Source: Brasenia schreberi (lineage: Eukaryota; Streptophyta; Magnoliopsida; Nymphaeales; Cabombaceae). From it: a stretch of 64,000 nucleotides of DNA. Positions 12,570-24,700 of this stretch are shown piece by piece; the stretch's first letter is position 1; each line of letters begins with the position of its first letter. Position numbers and translations under genes: made by a program. The stretch covers positions 3,153,501 to 3,217,500 of the forward strand of contig JAYKKT010000064.1 in assembly GCA_036023115.1 (NCBI GenBank). Direction: 5' to 3'. The notes below the pieces were generated by a model that saw only the letters and a program-made list of their open reading frames with translations, had not been told where the DNA came from and did not search any database.

Positions 12570-12791
12570 TCCAATATTAACTTCAAAGAAGTATGTCATT
12601 CCTTCATGAGTTCTCACACATGTTTTTGTACCATCATAAATGTCTCTTATAAGGTTAATGTATGTTAATGGTATGTCTCTTTTTTCCAAAGTTCTCCAAA
12701 GAACCTCCCGCGGTACCCTATCGTAAGCTTTTTTTAGATCAATAAATATCATGTGAAGGTCTTTCTTTTTTGCTTTATATAATTAAAAAGA
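12570..12791 (-). repeat. Local duplicate of the LINE 5' end plus flanking DNA
   Basis: It repeats 12212-12432 with only a few differences, again encoding MIFIDLKKAYDRV. Both copies also carry the same non-LINE flank (GCTTTATATAATTAAAAAGA). This shows segmental duplication after insertion, not a second retrotransposition. Confidence 0.88.
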
Positions 12792-13328
12792 TGACGCCAA
12801 CCCTAATAAAAGAATTTATAGTGAGGGAAATAAAAAAACAAACTTCCTATGTCATGAGCCTCTCAAACTTAAAACTATACAGCATTGTATTCACATTTAA
12901 GCGGGAGAATATCTTTGAATTGGCCAAGGATAGACCCCGAATTAACGATTGTAGTGCATTCTAAGCAGGTGCATTTATGAGTGAGAATCTTCCTACAAAT
13001 CTCTGAAAGTCGGACATGTTTCCAAATAACATGAGCAAAAAACGCAGTGAAGATCAACGCACAAACCCCAATTATGGGTGCCAAACTGATAGAGATTCGG
13101 AAAAGGAGAAGGGGGTCTTGTCAGCTGATCAATCAGGCATCAGCTCCTTCTTTAGGATTGCAAAAGGGAGGTGCGTGTGTGTCTGGGAGAGAGAGCGTTG
13201 GATTCTTCAAGTACCCTGTTGGTGAGAAACAAATGTTCTTGAATAATTTTATATCTTTGCTACTATCCATTGTACAAATGTATTTCAGAGGAAAAATGAA
13301 GACAATGAATAACCATGGAAAGGAACTC
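12792..13328. other. Short spacer between LINE and DUF3537 gene
   Basis: No gene recognised. It includes the likely 3' UTR of the DUF3537 gene on the minus strand. Confidence 0.4.
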
Positions 13329-16300
13329 TTAAGAAATGCCTATGGTTTTCCCCAAAATCCACAGTACAAGAGACAGCTCGAGGCAAAAAATAGTGTGGAG
13401 GGATGAGCGGTCCAGCATGAATCCGAACAAAGAGATCCCAGCTGTGTTGTGCTCAAAATATGTCACTGCACAAAATTCAAAATCAAAGTGAGATGAATGT
13501 TTGAATCATGGGAGAACAAGAAAGGCACAAAACTTGGCATCAGCACAAAACTTGGCATCATCATTTATAACTCAAACAAGTAGATGCAAAATGACTGTTT
13601 ATATTTAATGTGATTATCTTTATCTTTTCAATTTATAACTCGGAGAATCCAATGCAAGTGATAGAAGCACGAAACCAAGACCAAAAGTAAACCTTTTCCA
13701 GCATTAAGTATCGCTACATTATGTCCATTTAAGTTGCCATTGAGCTCAATCTTATCTCATTCTGGTATTTAACTCCAAGAAAGCAAGATCATATTTTATT
13801 ATTTCCTTCCAACACTAGAGACTTTCCCCACCTTCATGTCCTAATACCTAACTTCATAATAAGCATGTATGTGGTGCTCACAGGAATCGAACCCTGATTA
13901 TCTACAGCTAGAGCCCCCTCTCTACCCAACTCCTGCAAGGTTTTATTTAGTGTCCTGTGGAAAGCCGAAAGGTACGGTTGATCTCCTTGAACCATCAATC
14001 TTGACATTATAGCCTTGGATCAAACGGTGCAGGTGATGTTTGAACACAGGATTGACCAGTGCTGAGTACGGGTAATATGAGTTTGGATTCAAGATTTAGT
14101 CACTTTCCAAGTCCAGATTCATACACTTCAGTGGCTAATGCATCAATTAAAGATTAGTGACAAAATTGGCATATTTTTGGGTCTTCTTGCACAAGGAAGA
14201 AAATAGTTATAATTAATTAGAAATTGGATCTTAGATAATCAAATTTGAGATGTAGACTAGAAGGATGGAGAAAAAAAAACCTAACGCCAGTCTCTTCTGG
14301 AATGAGGCCGTGCTTTCTAGTGCCGGCACAATTTGAATCCCAACAATGTCATCCTCTTCTTCACCCTCTTCATCTGAATTGGATCCAGTGTCTGAACCCG
14401 ATGACACAGGGTGGACATTCTGGACGAACGACTGATGTGGTGTGTCGCTTTCCAGCGTGTCAAAAGAATTGCACGTCATGCAAACATGCCACTTCGAAGC
14501 ATGTGAGACGATGCCTTGTGCCTTGTGTGTAATCTTGGCTGCACTCCTCAAGCATATTAGCAACCCAGTCACCAGCACCACCGAGCACAGCTGCACATAT
14601 CAGCAAAAAATCATCAGCAAATTAATCATCTCAAACCTTTCACTAACTTGCTTTATGTGCTTGTGGAAATGCTAACCAGTGTTTGCTTTAGAGGAAATTT
14701 ATATGATTACACAACAATATATTCTCCTAAAGAGAAGTCTGCCCAAAGATTATACCATGCTAATATGCTTTGGATGATCGCCACTCCGCGGGATCATGCA
14801 CTGATGAGCACATTGAAATCGTCTCTACTGTGACAGAAAGCCCTTACTGTCCAAGCTCAATTCTTCAATTATGACGGGTGTACACCACTGAGCAGGCCAC
14901 TCAACTCGAATCATACCATGTTCAGAACACTTAGATTTATTTGGATTGGTGCAACTTTTCTCTTAAAATAAAAGGAAATGGGGAAAAGTCTGATTATAAG
15001 AAATGTAGTTGCATTCGAGCTTCATGAAAGACGATAAAAGTGAGCTTTTGTTTCCAAAATGAAACCCTGGTGATGATGTCTTTGGATATCCCTTGATAGA
15101 TGGAATTTGAGCCATAAAACAGCTAATAACAGCATCAGTAACATGTTTGAATTCGAAGATTTGAAATTCGAACCCCAATTTCTAACGTCCATCTAAAGGT
15201 TCAGTCTACAACAATGGAAGTAATTTATCATTTTTCTTGGCAAAAATGCCAACCTCTAGATTAAGTTGAAGAACAGGACCCATCTTCAATTTGAAGTGTA
15301 ATGGAATTTCAAGTCCTAGAAGATCGAAATGTCCATAATGCCGGAAATCATTTTCCTAGATTCTGCATCCAAACATGACATTTGCATTTCTCGTGAAATA
15401 AAAATAAGAGGATGACATTCTTTCTGTCAAATAATTAATATCTTTTATAGAAGCATGGTGATCACCTTCTACAGGATAGTTTATAGCTGATGCTAGACAT
15501 GATCGATTATAAGATGACAATGCCAAAAGGACTTACAGCAAGGTCACCAGCTTTGAAGAGGTTAACGTGAGCCCTAGATTGGGTGGTGCTGAGCAACGAT
15601 AGAAATTGGCTGATCGTCACTATGATGAGTGTAAAGACGATGAAGGCTCGGTACCGGTGGCTTATAATGCGAAGCTGTTTACGAATACGTAGATGTCCTC
15701 TCATGATCGATACAACATCAGACTCCTCTTGGAAAACCTTAGCGAAATCCTGGAGCCTGAGTATCTGAAGATGGCAGATCAACTGGAAGAGGACACAGAC
15801 GAGGAAGAAGATGGACGTCCGATACACCCATGACCATAGTTCCAGAATGCATGAGATGGCATCGCTAATGTAAACATTTTCAATGAAAGGGAGCCTTGCT
15901 GATCCATAAGCATACCACCATATCTTGTGGGCTATCTCAAGAATGAAACAAGGGAGAACAAAGCATGCCAGTAACCTGAATGAACTCTGACAACCAATCA
16001 AAACAAAAACTCATCAAATATTGGCCACATTATTTTTACTGTTGACGATATCTTTGAAAATCATAGAATTAAGAGAAGTCTCGGTTTTGGTTTCGTTTAT
16101 AAAGAGAAGAAGAACTAATTACCAAAAGAACACACTTGATCGCCAGTAAGTTATTAAAAAAAGAAGAAAAAATTTTATATGACACGGTTGGGAACCTAGA
16201 AAAATGTTCTCTGTTGAGGTGCGTGAAATTCAGGCGAGCTCATGATTTTTTAATTTTAAATATTCAGACTGCGTGTAAATAAATTATTAGGAAAAAGGTA

Positions 16301-16861
16301 AAATAAGAAGAAAGATCATCAACAGGTCCGTGACAAGTTGTTACCAATCATTACCCATGTTCACCGTGTGGTAAATAAATTATTCTTTAAAAAAAAGGAA
16401 GATCATATGAAAAGATGGTTTCAATCATCGCTTACATTTAATTGTTCGGAGTACTCCAATCGAACCTTTTCGCTTTCGTCACACAGCTTGTCAAGGAAGA
16501 GGAACCGGCGAAGGCCGTATTTCCGGACGAAGGAAGAGAGACAAACAAAGGAAAGTGTTGAGATCGCTGTGAGGGAGATCTGAACCAAGAAATTGTAAGG
16601 CCTCTGGTGTCGGGCATCGCATTCCGGACATAAGAGGATGAAATGGGAGAGCATAGGGACGCCAAAGGCAAGGAAGAGAAAGACGGCCCAAGAGAAGAAG
16701 GCTCGCGATTGATCGGATTGATCCACGCACATCCATCTGAGGCAAGATCTGAAACTACGCAGCTCATCTCTTGCATTGGAGACGCATCGTAGGAGAGACT
16801 TCCTCTTCAACAATGGCTGTTGCTGATCACCCATGTTGTGGCCTGCCTTCCTTCTCCACAA
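13329..16861 (-). CDS. DUF3537 protein, plant relative of the gustatory-receptor-like superfamily
   Basis: Plant DUF3537 proteins are predicted seven-membrane proteins that structural comparisons group with animal gustatory/odorant receptors; their role in plants is unknown. Four exons: 16436-16861, 15538-15987, 14281-14590 and 13329-13465, all GT-AG and in phase, giving 440 residues. Hallmarks: LRWMCVDQSDQSRAFFSWAV near residue 41, KYGLRRFLFLDKLCDESEKV at the end of exon 1, HKIWWYAYGSARLPFIENVY and ILRLQDFAKVFQEESDV in exon 2, a Ser/Glu/Asp-rich acidic loop (SDTGSNSDEEGEEEDD) in exon 3, and a last exon with TYFEHNTAGISLFGFMLDR leading into the final membrane segment and TIGIS-stop. An alternative start is the Met 9 codons downstream (MGDQQQPLL), which resembles family N-termini at least as well. 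The gene looks intact. Confidence 0.9.
13865..13935 (-). repeat. tRNA-like SINE fragment
   Basis: On the minus strand GGGTTCGATTCCTG resembles a tRNA T-arm/box B, preceded by GGGTAGAGAG, a weak D-arm/box A. There is no full cloverleaf. It lies in the last intron of the DUF3537 gene. Confidence 0.4.
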
Positions 16862-18707
16862 GCGTGCGCTGGTTCTACTGCACTTCCTTTAGTCAGGGGA
16901 GGCATGCAACTCTTGGGTGCCTACTGGCTGGCTTTGCATTGATTCATAGCACGGAGGGCATGTGATTTTCTATTTTGCATTGCACGGGTTCATGAAACAT
17001 TCGTCTTCACAACTTGAGAAGACTAGCCTTTCCTATTGATAATAATCGTCTAGCATGCAATACATGGAATCCTTGTCATTATAGAGAGTTGGTCATAGGC
17101 ATAACTTTTCCTTTAAAGAAAGCAAAACACGACTGAACAAAGAGCAAAAGCTCATCTGGTCAGGGGGTCGACTCACAAGTTGAAGGCCAAGGCCATGAGT
17201 TTGATAGTCCCCGCAGGTACATCTGGCTCCAGCCTTCCCACTTTAAAGAAAATAAATAAATGAACGAATAAAAAGGCTGAATACAATTGTTTGGCCTATC
17301 TCCCTTTAATTTCCCTTCTACATTTGGAGTTACGTTTCTTAGTGGCTCCGAATAATTCCAGTTTTGCTAAGAATGACATTATCCCATGCGACCTTGTTGT
17401 CGACTAAGCTCCTTCATATGGGTGGCACCATGGAGTCTAAAAGCCAGAAGTTTTACCGGATTAGGTCCAACCATTCGGAAGAAAATATTGATTTAGTTGG
17501 CCCACTGTGTCACATTTGCACGAATAGCGGGAGCAATTGATCCTGACTGGGTCCTGCCATTAACAGCCAGAGACAAACTTTTATATTGAATACACTCTAT
17601 CAACACTTGAGGTTTATCACGTACAGACGCGCACGCGCGTACACACCCATGCCACAATAATAAGTCTTTCATTGCAAAGTTGGAGTGGCTTGGCTGCTTT
17701 TGTTCCACTAGCCTTCCCCATATAAAACATACAGCAATAATGAAAGGAACGGGCATTCTATAGTAAATCTCTCAAAACGGGTATCCCCTGGGCAGGTCGA
17801 AGTCAGATGCACCCCCATGATATCGAACCCATTGCCAAGTTGGTTATCGGTGTGCAACGTGAAGTCACTTTCGAGGGCAAGAACTAATCAACATCATACA
17901 TCGATGTCTAACGTGAAATCCACATTTAGGCCGAGCGTGCCATTAGCAGAATGACGCAGACTAAACGAACATAAAATCTTTAATAACTCTTAAAACGATC
18001 TGCATTTGGTGGAATTTAGAAGATAACCACGTTCATCTAACATAACTCGCTTGAACCAAAACCATATTAAACACTGATATAAGTAGAAACATTAGATAAC
18101 GTGTGAGAGAAACAATTATAAATATTAGGTTAGCGAATCATGTCAGCACGGGAGAAACGCTAGAAAAATTCGGCGTACTATGAGTTGAAAAGCTAGCGTC
18201 AGGGATATGCCTAAACATCCGTCAAGGTGAAGGATAGTCAATTCACAGGTTCAATGGACAGGTGAGGACACGAATTACGGCAAGTTGTGGGATTTTCAAT
18301 CCATAGATGGAAGGAATTAAATATCAGCTTCAACGAATTGCTTATACATGTTTTGATCAAGCAAGAAGATGCACCAAAACGTGCTTGGCACAAAGTCACA
18401 ACTTCAAAAGGCTCCTCGGTCCAACAAAGCGTCTACTAGTGTAACAAAAGAATCACTGGACAACAGTACAAGATCTATTCCTACCTATTCCTCAGAATAC
18501 GAAGTCAGAATTTATTCAGCACTTCAGAAATACACAATTAATTTCTTCGCAGCCAAGCTTCATTGAGAAAAACTGAAATTTGGCCACAGTATGGAACCAA
18601 GTTACTAGGACAGAACTCGTATTGCTGCCACAATCAATCATCAATTATAGTACAATTTAAGGCAAACACCCAGGTGAATGATATAATAGAGACACGTCCG
18701 TCTTATG
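16862..18707. other. Spacer between DUF3537 and PRMT4 genes
   Basis: It holds the putative DUF3537 promoter, a SINE fragment at 17150-17245 and otherwise no recognised coding or RNA feature. The two flanking genes are both on the minus strand, so the PRMT4 3' end faces the DUF3537 5' end. Confidence 0.4.
17150..17245 (+). repeat. tRNA-derived SINE, family B
   Basis: It shares GGGTCGACTCACAAGTTGAA and the box B-like CCATGAGTTTGATA with copies near 43.7, 57.2 (minus) and 61.2 kb. It ends in the pyrimidine-rich CTGGCTCCAGCCTTCCC. Confidence 0.65.
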
Positions 18708-21700
18708 TTATCTTTGAAGGAAAGATGTCTGAGCTGATTGTTGCATGATGCCAGGGCCGCTGACATCTTGTGATGGAATTGTTGTTTCCTGCTGAAGACC
18801 GAAACACATAGATAATGCTTAAGTAACCGTAATCTGAAAATATTAGATCCCCAGAAACGAAGCTTACCTGAATCTGCATCAGTTGAAGAGGCTGTTGGTC
18901 TTGAGCACATGCATATGTCTGTGGCTGCGACATTCGATAGTATGGTTCCTTCAGGTCGAACTTACCAAATGAAGTCTGAATTATACCTCCTTGCTCGGCA
19001 CCAACACCCCACGTTTTCGCTTCAACAAGTGATGGGTAAAAATTAGAATACAAAAGTACATGATAGCAAAAAATCATGACGATGGGACCAGAAACAAACG
19101 TACTTGTCATGGTAAGATGCAACATATAGCTCTGAGCATTGTGAGCAACCATGTGAAGCTGCCCAGTAATCTCTTGTCCAGCCATCACATAGAGTGGCTG
19201 GGAAAGCACACAACGTAATTGGTACCAATGTGTTGTTGGTGCCCCCGGAGCAGTCGTTAGCCACCTCTCAAAGAAACTACAATGACAGAGCAGAAAAGAA
19301 TAATTGACTAAAGACTGGACCTAGATGGACAAGAAAAGCAAACGCGAGTCAAGATTGACATTGAGAGGACAGACATACAAGTTGCAAAAATCATCGATTG
19401 TGCATGTCAACAAGTGTATGACACAGTTGGTAATCTTATGCGTATATTGTATCGCCCATATATAACCTTAACAACCCACTCGATGCATGTATAACCAAAC
19501 TTTGGCATTACATACCAGATCAGAAGCCCTAACACAGGTGGATGGTTACATTAGGTAGCCAATGTAAACCTTTGTCCCGTCTTTTACCATGGGTTGCAAT
19601 CTTTTGCACAATAATGCACCCCAACAGATACATATTTAGGCATGCTTGGGGGAGAATGGTACTCAAAGGCAACGTGGAAGGCCATTGTTTCACATGAGGC
19701 CCACCTACCAGCCAAACCAACCAAACTACAAAAAGCAACTAATAAAGAAACAAAATACATGTCCCACTTTGCCTTTCCACCTTGGGAGGCAGACCACAAG
19801 CAAAATGGGCATCTGGATATTTTGCCTTTAACAAGTTGTCCATCTAATGCATGATTAAATGAACTAGGTGAACTAGACATTGGCAGGTAAACTGAACTAA
19901 TACTTTTACAGCGCAGTTATTATTGAAGCTCTTGGCACAATGAAAAGGATAAAATAAACCATTTCTTGGCACAGACAGAAATATTCATACAGGCACAAGT
20001 ATCATAGGATAAGTTGAGAATTACCAACACAATATGACAAGTTTAAATGATAAATGTAAATCAATGACTTGTTTTTTTATTAAATTAGAGGCTTTAGAAG
20101 AGTAAGTTTGAACACATTAAAGTACCTAAAGTAACAATCAGAAACACATACCTTCCATCAAATAGCACATCGAACCAACATGCAAGACCGTGAACCTTTG
20201 CAGAGGTAGATGCTATGAAGCTAAATGGGATGTCAATTTCATAGAGTTCCTCCTCCTAAACAAGCAACACGGAAAAAAACACAGAAAACTCAATATCCGT
20301 GGTTTTACGCATAGACCAAAAGGCTCCACGGAGTAAGAAGCAGGAAGATGTTTAAGACCACACCAGTCACACTCGCACCACACTATCTCCAAGAAATACA
20401 CTGAAGTACTATAGAAAGAAGCTTTTTACCTTAATACATGAAAAGTCCAAAGTGTGGCATATGGCTGGAGAAATAAGCAGTCTTGGATCAAATGCATCAA
20501 CTACAGGCTGTAATAACAACAAATAGAAAGTCCATAGCTCACGATCTGAAAATCTAGAATTTAAGCACAAGACAGATGTATAGTGACAAATAACAAGAAG
20601 GTACCATGTAAAACTGACTGGAGAATGAAATAGTACATGTACTGTTCAAACGGAAGTAGTGTATCGTTTGTTTCCAGTTTTGCAACATATAACAACAAAA
20701 TCTGTTACTAACATCCATAACATGCAGTATACAGAACAGCTGACATGTAAAGACAATGGAGGTTAAGCAATCTATGATCAAAGCATGCGTGAGCATGTAT
20801 GTACAACACACACACACATACAAGGAAACAAACACAGCATGGTTATAATACAGCCATTTTGATAACCGTGTTATACAAACTGATGGGGAATCTTCAACCT
20901 TATTTGGTCATCCAAAAGACTGAACAGAATACAGAAAAAGAGAATAGAAGAAATAAATTTTGCAGCGGCTGCTGGGAGCAAGAAACTGCATAATAAGTTC
21001 ATTTATTTCAGAATCTATCATAGTGTGAAGTGTTAGAATATAAAATGATCTGTATGGAACAAAAGGTTAGGAAGCCAAAAACTCGCATAAAAATTGGTTG
21101 TACGTTTTGTGAGTGAATAGTTTGCAAATTTGATGCACTAAATCCAGTGAGAACTCAAGTATACTCGAGTAAGAATGATAATGGTATGTTGGACCTCTCA
21201 AGAAGTCGTTTTGTACCCTCTGAGGTCAAGCAAGGTCGTTGTGGGAGAGAACTGCTGCGTTTTCTATCTTCAAGTCAATGAAATTTCCTCTAGAAGATTG
21301 GTGCTCTTAATATACTATCCAAACCTAGAAAATATATCCTTAGGTCCCTTCTTCCACAAACCATCCAAGTTAAACAGAGCCAAAATATAGCCAATTGTTT
21401 TTCTCTAAGCCAGTTACGCAAAACTGAATACATTTTTATAGGTCAGCTAGAGGGTGCAACACCAAGACTCCCCAGGAGGTCACGCATTTTTTCTGTATTA
21501 CTCTCGCCCAAGCACAGTAACCTTGGACTGCAGTTCTGATGGGATCCTGCGCATTTGTGCTAAATGGATCACATCCCATGGTAAAAGATCCAACAAAGTC
21601 TTAAGTTGATTGATGGCTACCTAATGTAACCCTATGCTAAAAGCTTATAAGCTTCATAAATTTTGATGGCCCGCTCAGTTTGTTTGACCAATAGTGCACA

Positions 21701-24700
21701 GGTTGACATAAAATAAAACAACACCAGTGTGAGACAAAAACGAATCTTATATCTTGCTGCAGTATTATTTCATTTGGACTTGAGACAAAGCTTTATAACA
21801 AAAGAATAAGATGGATATTTGACTAAATTGGTTCATGACAAAATGCTATTGGCACCATTAAAAAAGGTCCCTGGTACCCATGAAAAGAACTAACAAATTT
21901 TTGTTTCTAACTACAGTAACATTTATCTCAGCACATGTTATAATTGGGAAATTTCTGCAGGAAGTTCATGGATTTTTGTAAATCGGGTTCCTCAGATGAT
22001 AAGGGGGGAATTTGATGGGAATCGCTCTTTAAATACATTGATTCAGGATCTGGTACTGTCACATTTACATTTTTTGCAACATTTGCTTATCCATTTAATT
22101 GGTGCTATAAATCATGTATGGCAATGATACTTGGAATGCTTTAGAAAATTTACTTGGTTTTGGTATCAGGATGTATTTGATGGTCATGGGGTGAACTCTA
22201 GAGTGAAACAAGGTTATGTTTCAATGGCTAAATGGGGATTACTGTTATATAAACATGCTAATACCTGTTCCTTCCACGATAATTACTGCTAGATGCACAT
22301 GTATTAGCTAATTTTGTACTCCTAAAACATGATCATGTTCGTTATGTATTGTATAAAGTGAGTATGTGATGGTTTAGCTCACTTATGCTGTGAAAGTGGC
22401 CATTGACATGATCTGTTGAAGTATATTTTCAATTCTGAAATTGGTCTACTCTAGTCAGTATACTGCAAAACTCAAACAGCCTAAATTGAGTTGTTGGTGC
22501 CTGAATTTGGTACATTTGAAATTGTTTGACACTGGGTCTAAGTTGAGTTAGAAATCCACCATTAGATTAGTGTGAAATGGAAAACTTTTGAGTAATATCT
22601 ATATCTATGTATGTATGTATGTATGTATATATATGTATGTAGGGGTACGTCTATATTTGTTAGAAATCCAACAATTTGGTATATTTGTTCCCACAAAAGT
22701 GTTGGAAAGAAACAATAAAGAATGATCTAGCTTATTGTGAGTTAACTGCTAACATGACACATGATAGGGCTCTGTGGAAAAAAAATCCATGTAGTCGACC
22801 CCATCTAGTATGGGAAAAGGCTTAGTTGTTGTATGTTATAATTGGGAAAAAATAAAAAGACAGAATGATTGTGCCATTCTCTTCAAGTCACTCATTTCAC
22901 AAGCAAAACCAATGCTCCAAAGCAACAAGAGATACAGAAACACCACACCTAAAGAATCAAATTAATGTGACCAGAACTAGATATTAGAGAAGCATAATAA
23001 AACAAGTCACCTGAGCAAAGTATCCCTTGAACGCAGACCCGTACAAGGGAGTGAGGTCAACACCATAGAAGTTGGTCTGTTGCCAAAAAAGTGCCTGGAA
23101 GAAATATGAGGAAAATGCAACTAGTAAGAGGTATAAAACGTCATGATGGAGAAACAAAAGTGAATTGATCATAAGGTTAAAACAATAAATACCAAAATTT
23201 CACTATTATCGCGCAACAAGAACTGGTCTCATTTAAGATGTGTGCTACTGAGAGGAGTGTTGATCACACCATTGAAAGTTGGCACACTAAATAGTCAAAT
23301 CGTTAGGTAATGCTGAGCGTCAAGCCCCTAGAAAGCCTAGATGGAACCCAGGAAGAGGATAAGTTGTCTTAGTAGGAAGAAATAAATAAAATCCAAAAAC
23401 AAGCAAGCTAATCTACTTTGTCAGCAAACACAATTATATTTGTGAATCAAGAACTAAGACAAGGCATGGCAGTGATGCCCCATCACAGGCTCTGTCTCAG
23501 AAAAGAACAGTTGACCTTGAATTTTAAAAAACAAAAAGATGGGAAAAGGTTTGCAAGCATGTCATGGTGAGGGTTTATCATGGATGCCACGCATATCAAT
23601 ATGTATCATTCTCCATATGATTGCACATGTCACAAATGCCACATATAGTTGTATCCTAAACTCAGTTTCAAGTAGGAATACAAGAAATGTATCAGAAAAG
23701 CCAAACTTGCAAGCTACAGGTAGGAACATTTGCAAGCATTAATTTCTGTAATTTTAATATAAGAGAATGGCCAACCATGACTTCCATTTTAGCTCTAAGC
23801 ACAAAAGCCATAACTCCTTGGCCCTCTCTGCTCTGTTATATTTATCACCATGCATTCACAAAGGAACTAAAGGCTCAGCAGATATAGGCATGCCAATTGG
23901 ACGGTCACTTGACATACCCATGCTCCCAAGAAGAAAAAGAAATGAAAAATCCTACAGATACAAATACGGATAGCCTTTTACGTTATTTTTTGCATGGTTT
24001 CAGAAGCAGACTTTATGGAAAAATTTGGCATAGCCCATATACAAGGAATAGTGAAAATGGTTATCTGAAAGATACCAGCAGTATGGCAAGTTACTTTCTT
24101 TTCCTTCTTTACTACACCCACATTAATATGAGAGCTAAAGGTTATCAATGTATCCCTGAAGTTTCCTCTTATAGCATGTCAAGAAGAAATACAAGAAATG
24201 TATCAGAAAAGCCAAACTTGCAAACTACAAGCAGAATTTTTGCAGGCATTAGTTTCAGTTGTTTAATATAAGAGTAGCCAACCATGACTTCTACTAAAGC
24301 TCTAAGCACAAAAAAGCCATAACTCACTTGGCCCTCTCTGTTACATATCTGTTAAAAGAATTATCACTACCCGCTGGCATCGGAAATAGAGGTTCAGTGG
24401 CTGTATGCATCTTTTTAAGGAAAACAACTCGAAAGTCCTAGCAGACTACTCAAAGATCTGCATAGTACAGCATTTTCCCCTTCTTGCATGTGACCTTACA
24501 AATGTGATTAATGTAATTTGGTTTTAGGAACTATAGCATAGTCAGTTTTCAACACCTCCTAGACAAGCACATGTCAGCAAGCATGCGTGTGTACAAAGTT
24601 TGATACTGTGTGTGCATGTTTAAAAACTTTTCCTACTGACATCCTCAACATTTTGTACTGCAAAATTTCAACAGACATTGTCGATTAACGTATTGAATAC

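Noticed and set aside
14231..14280. Ending the DUF3537 protein at a stop just past exon 3
   Set aside because: A GT donor lies before that stop, and a matching last exon with TYFEHNTAGISLFGFMLDR was found at 13329-13465 in the right phase.
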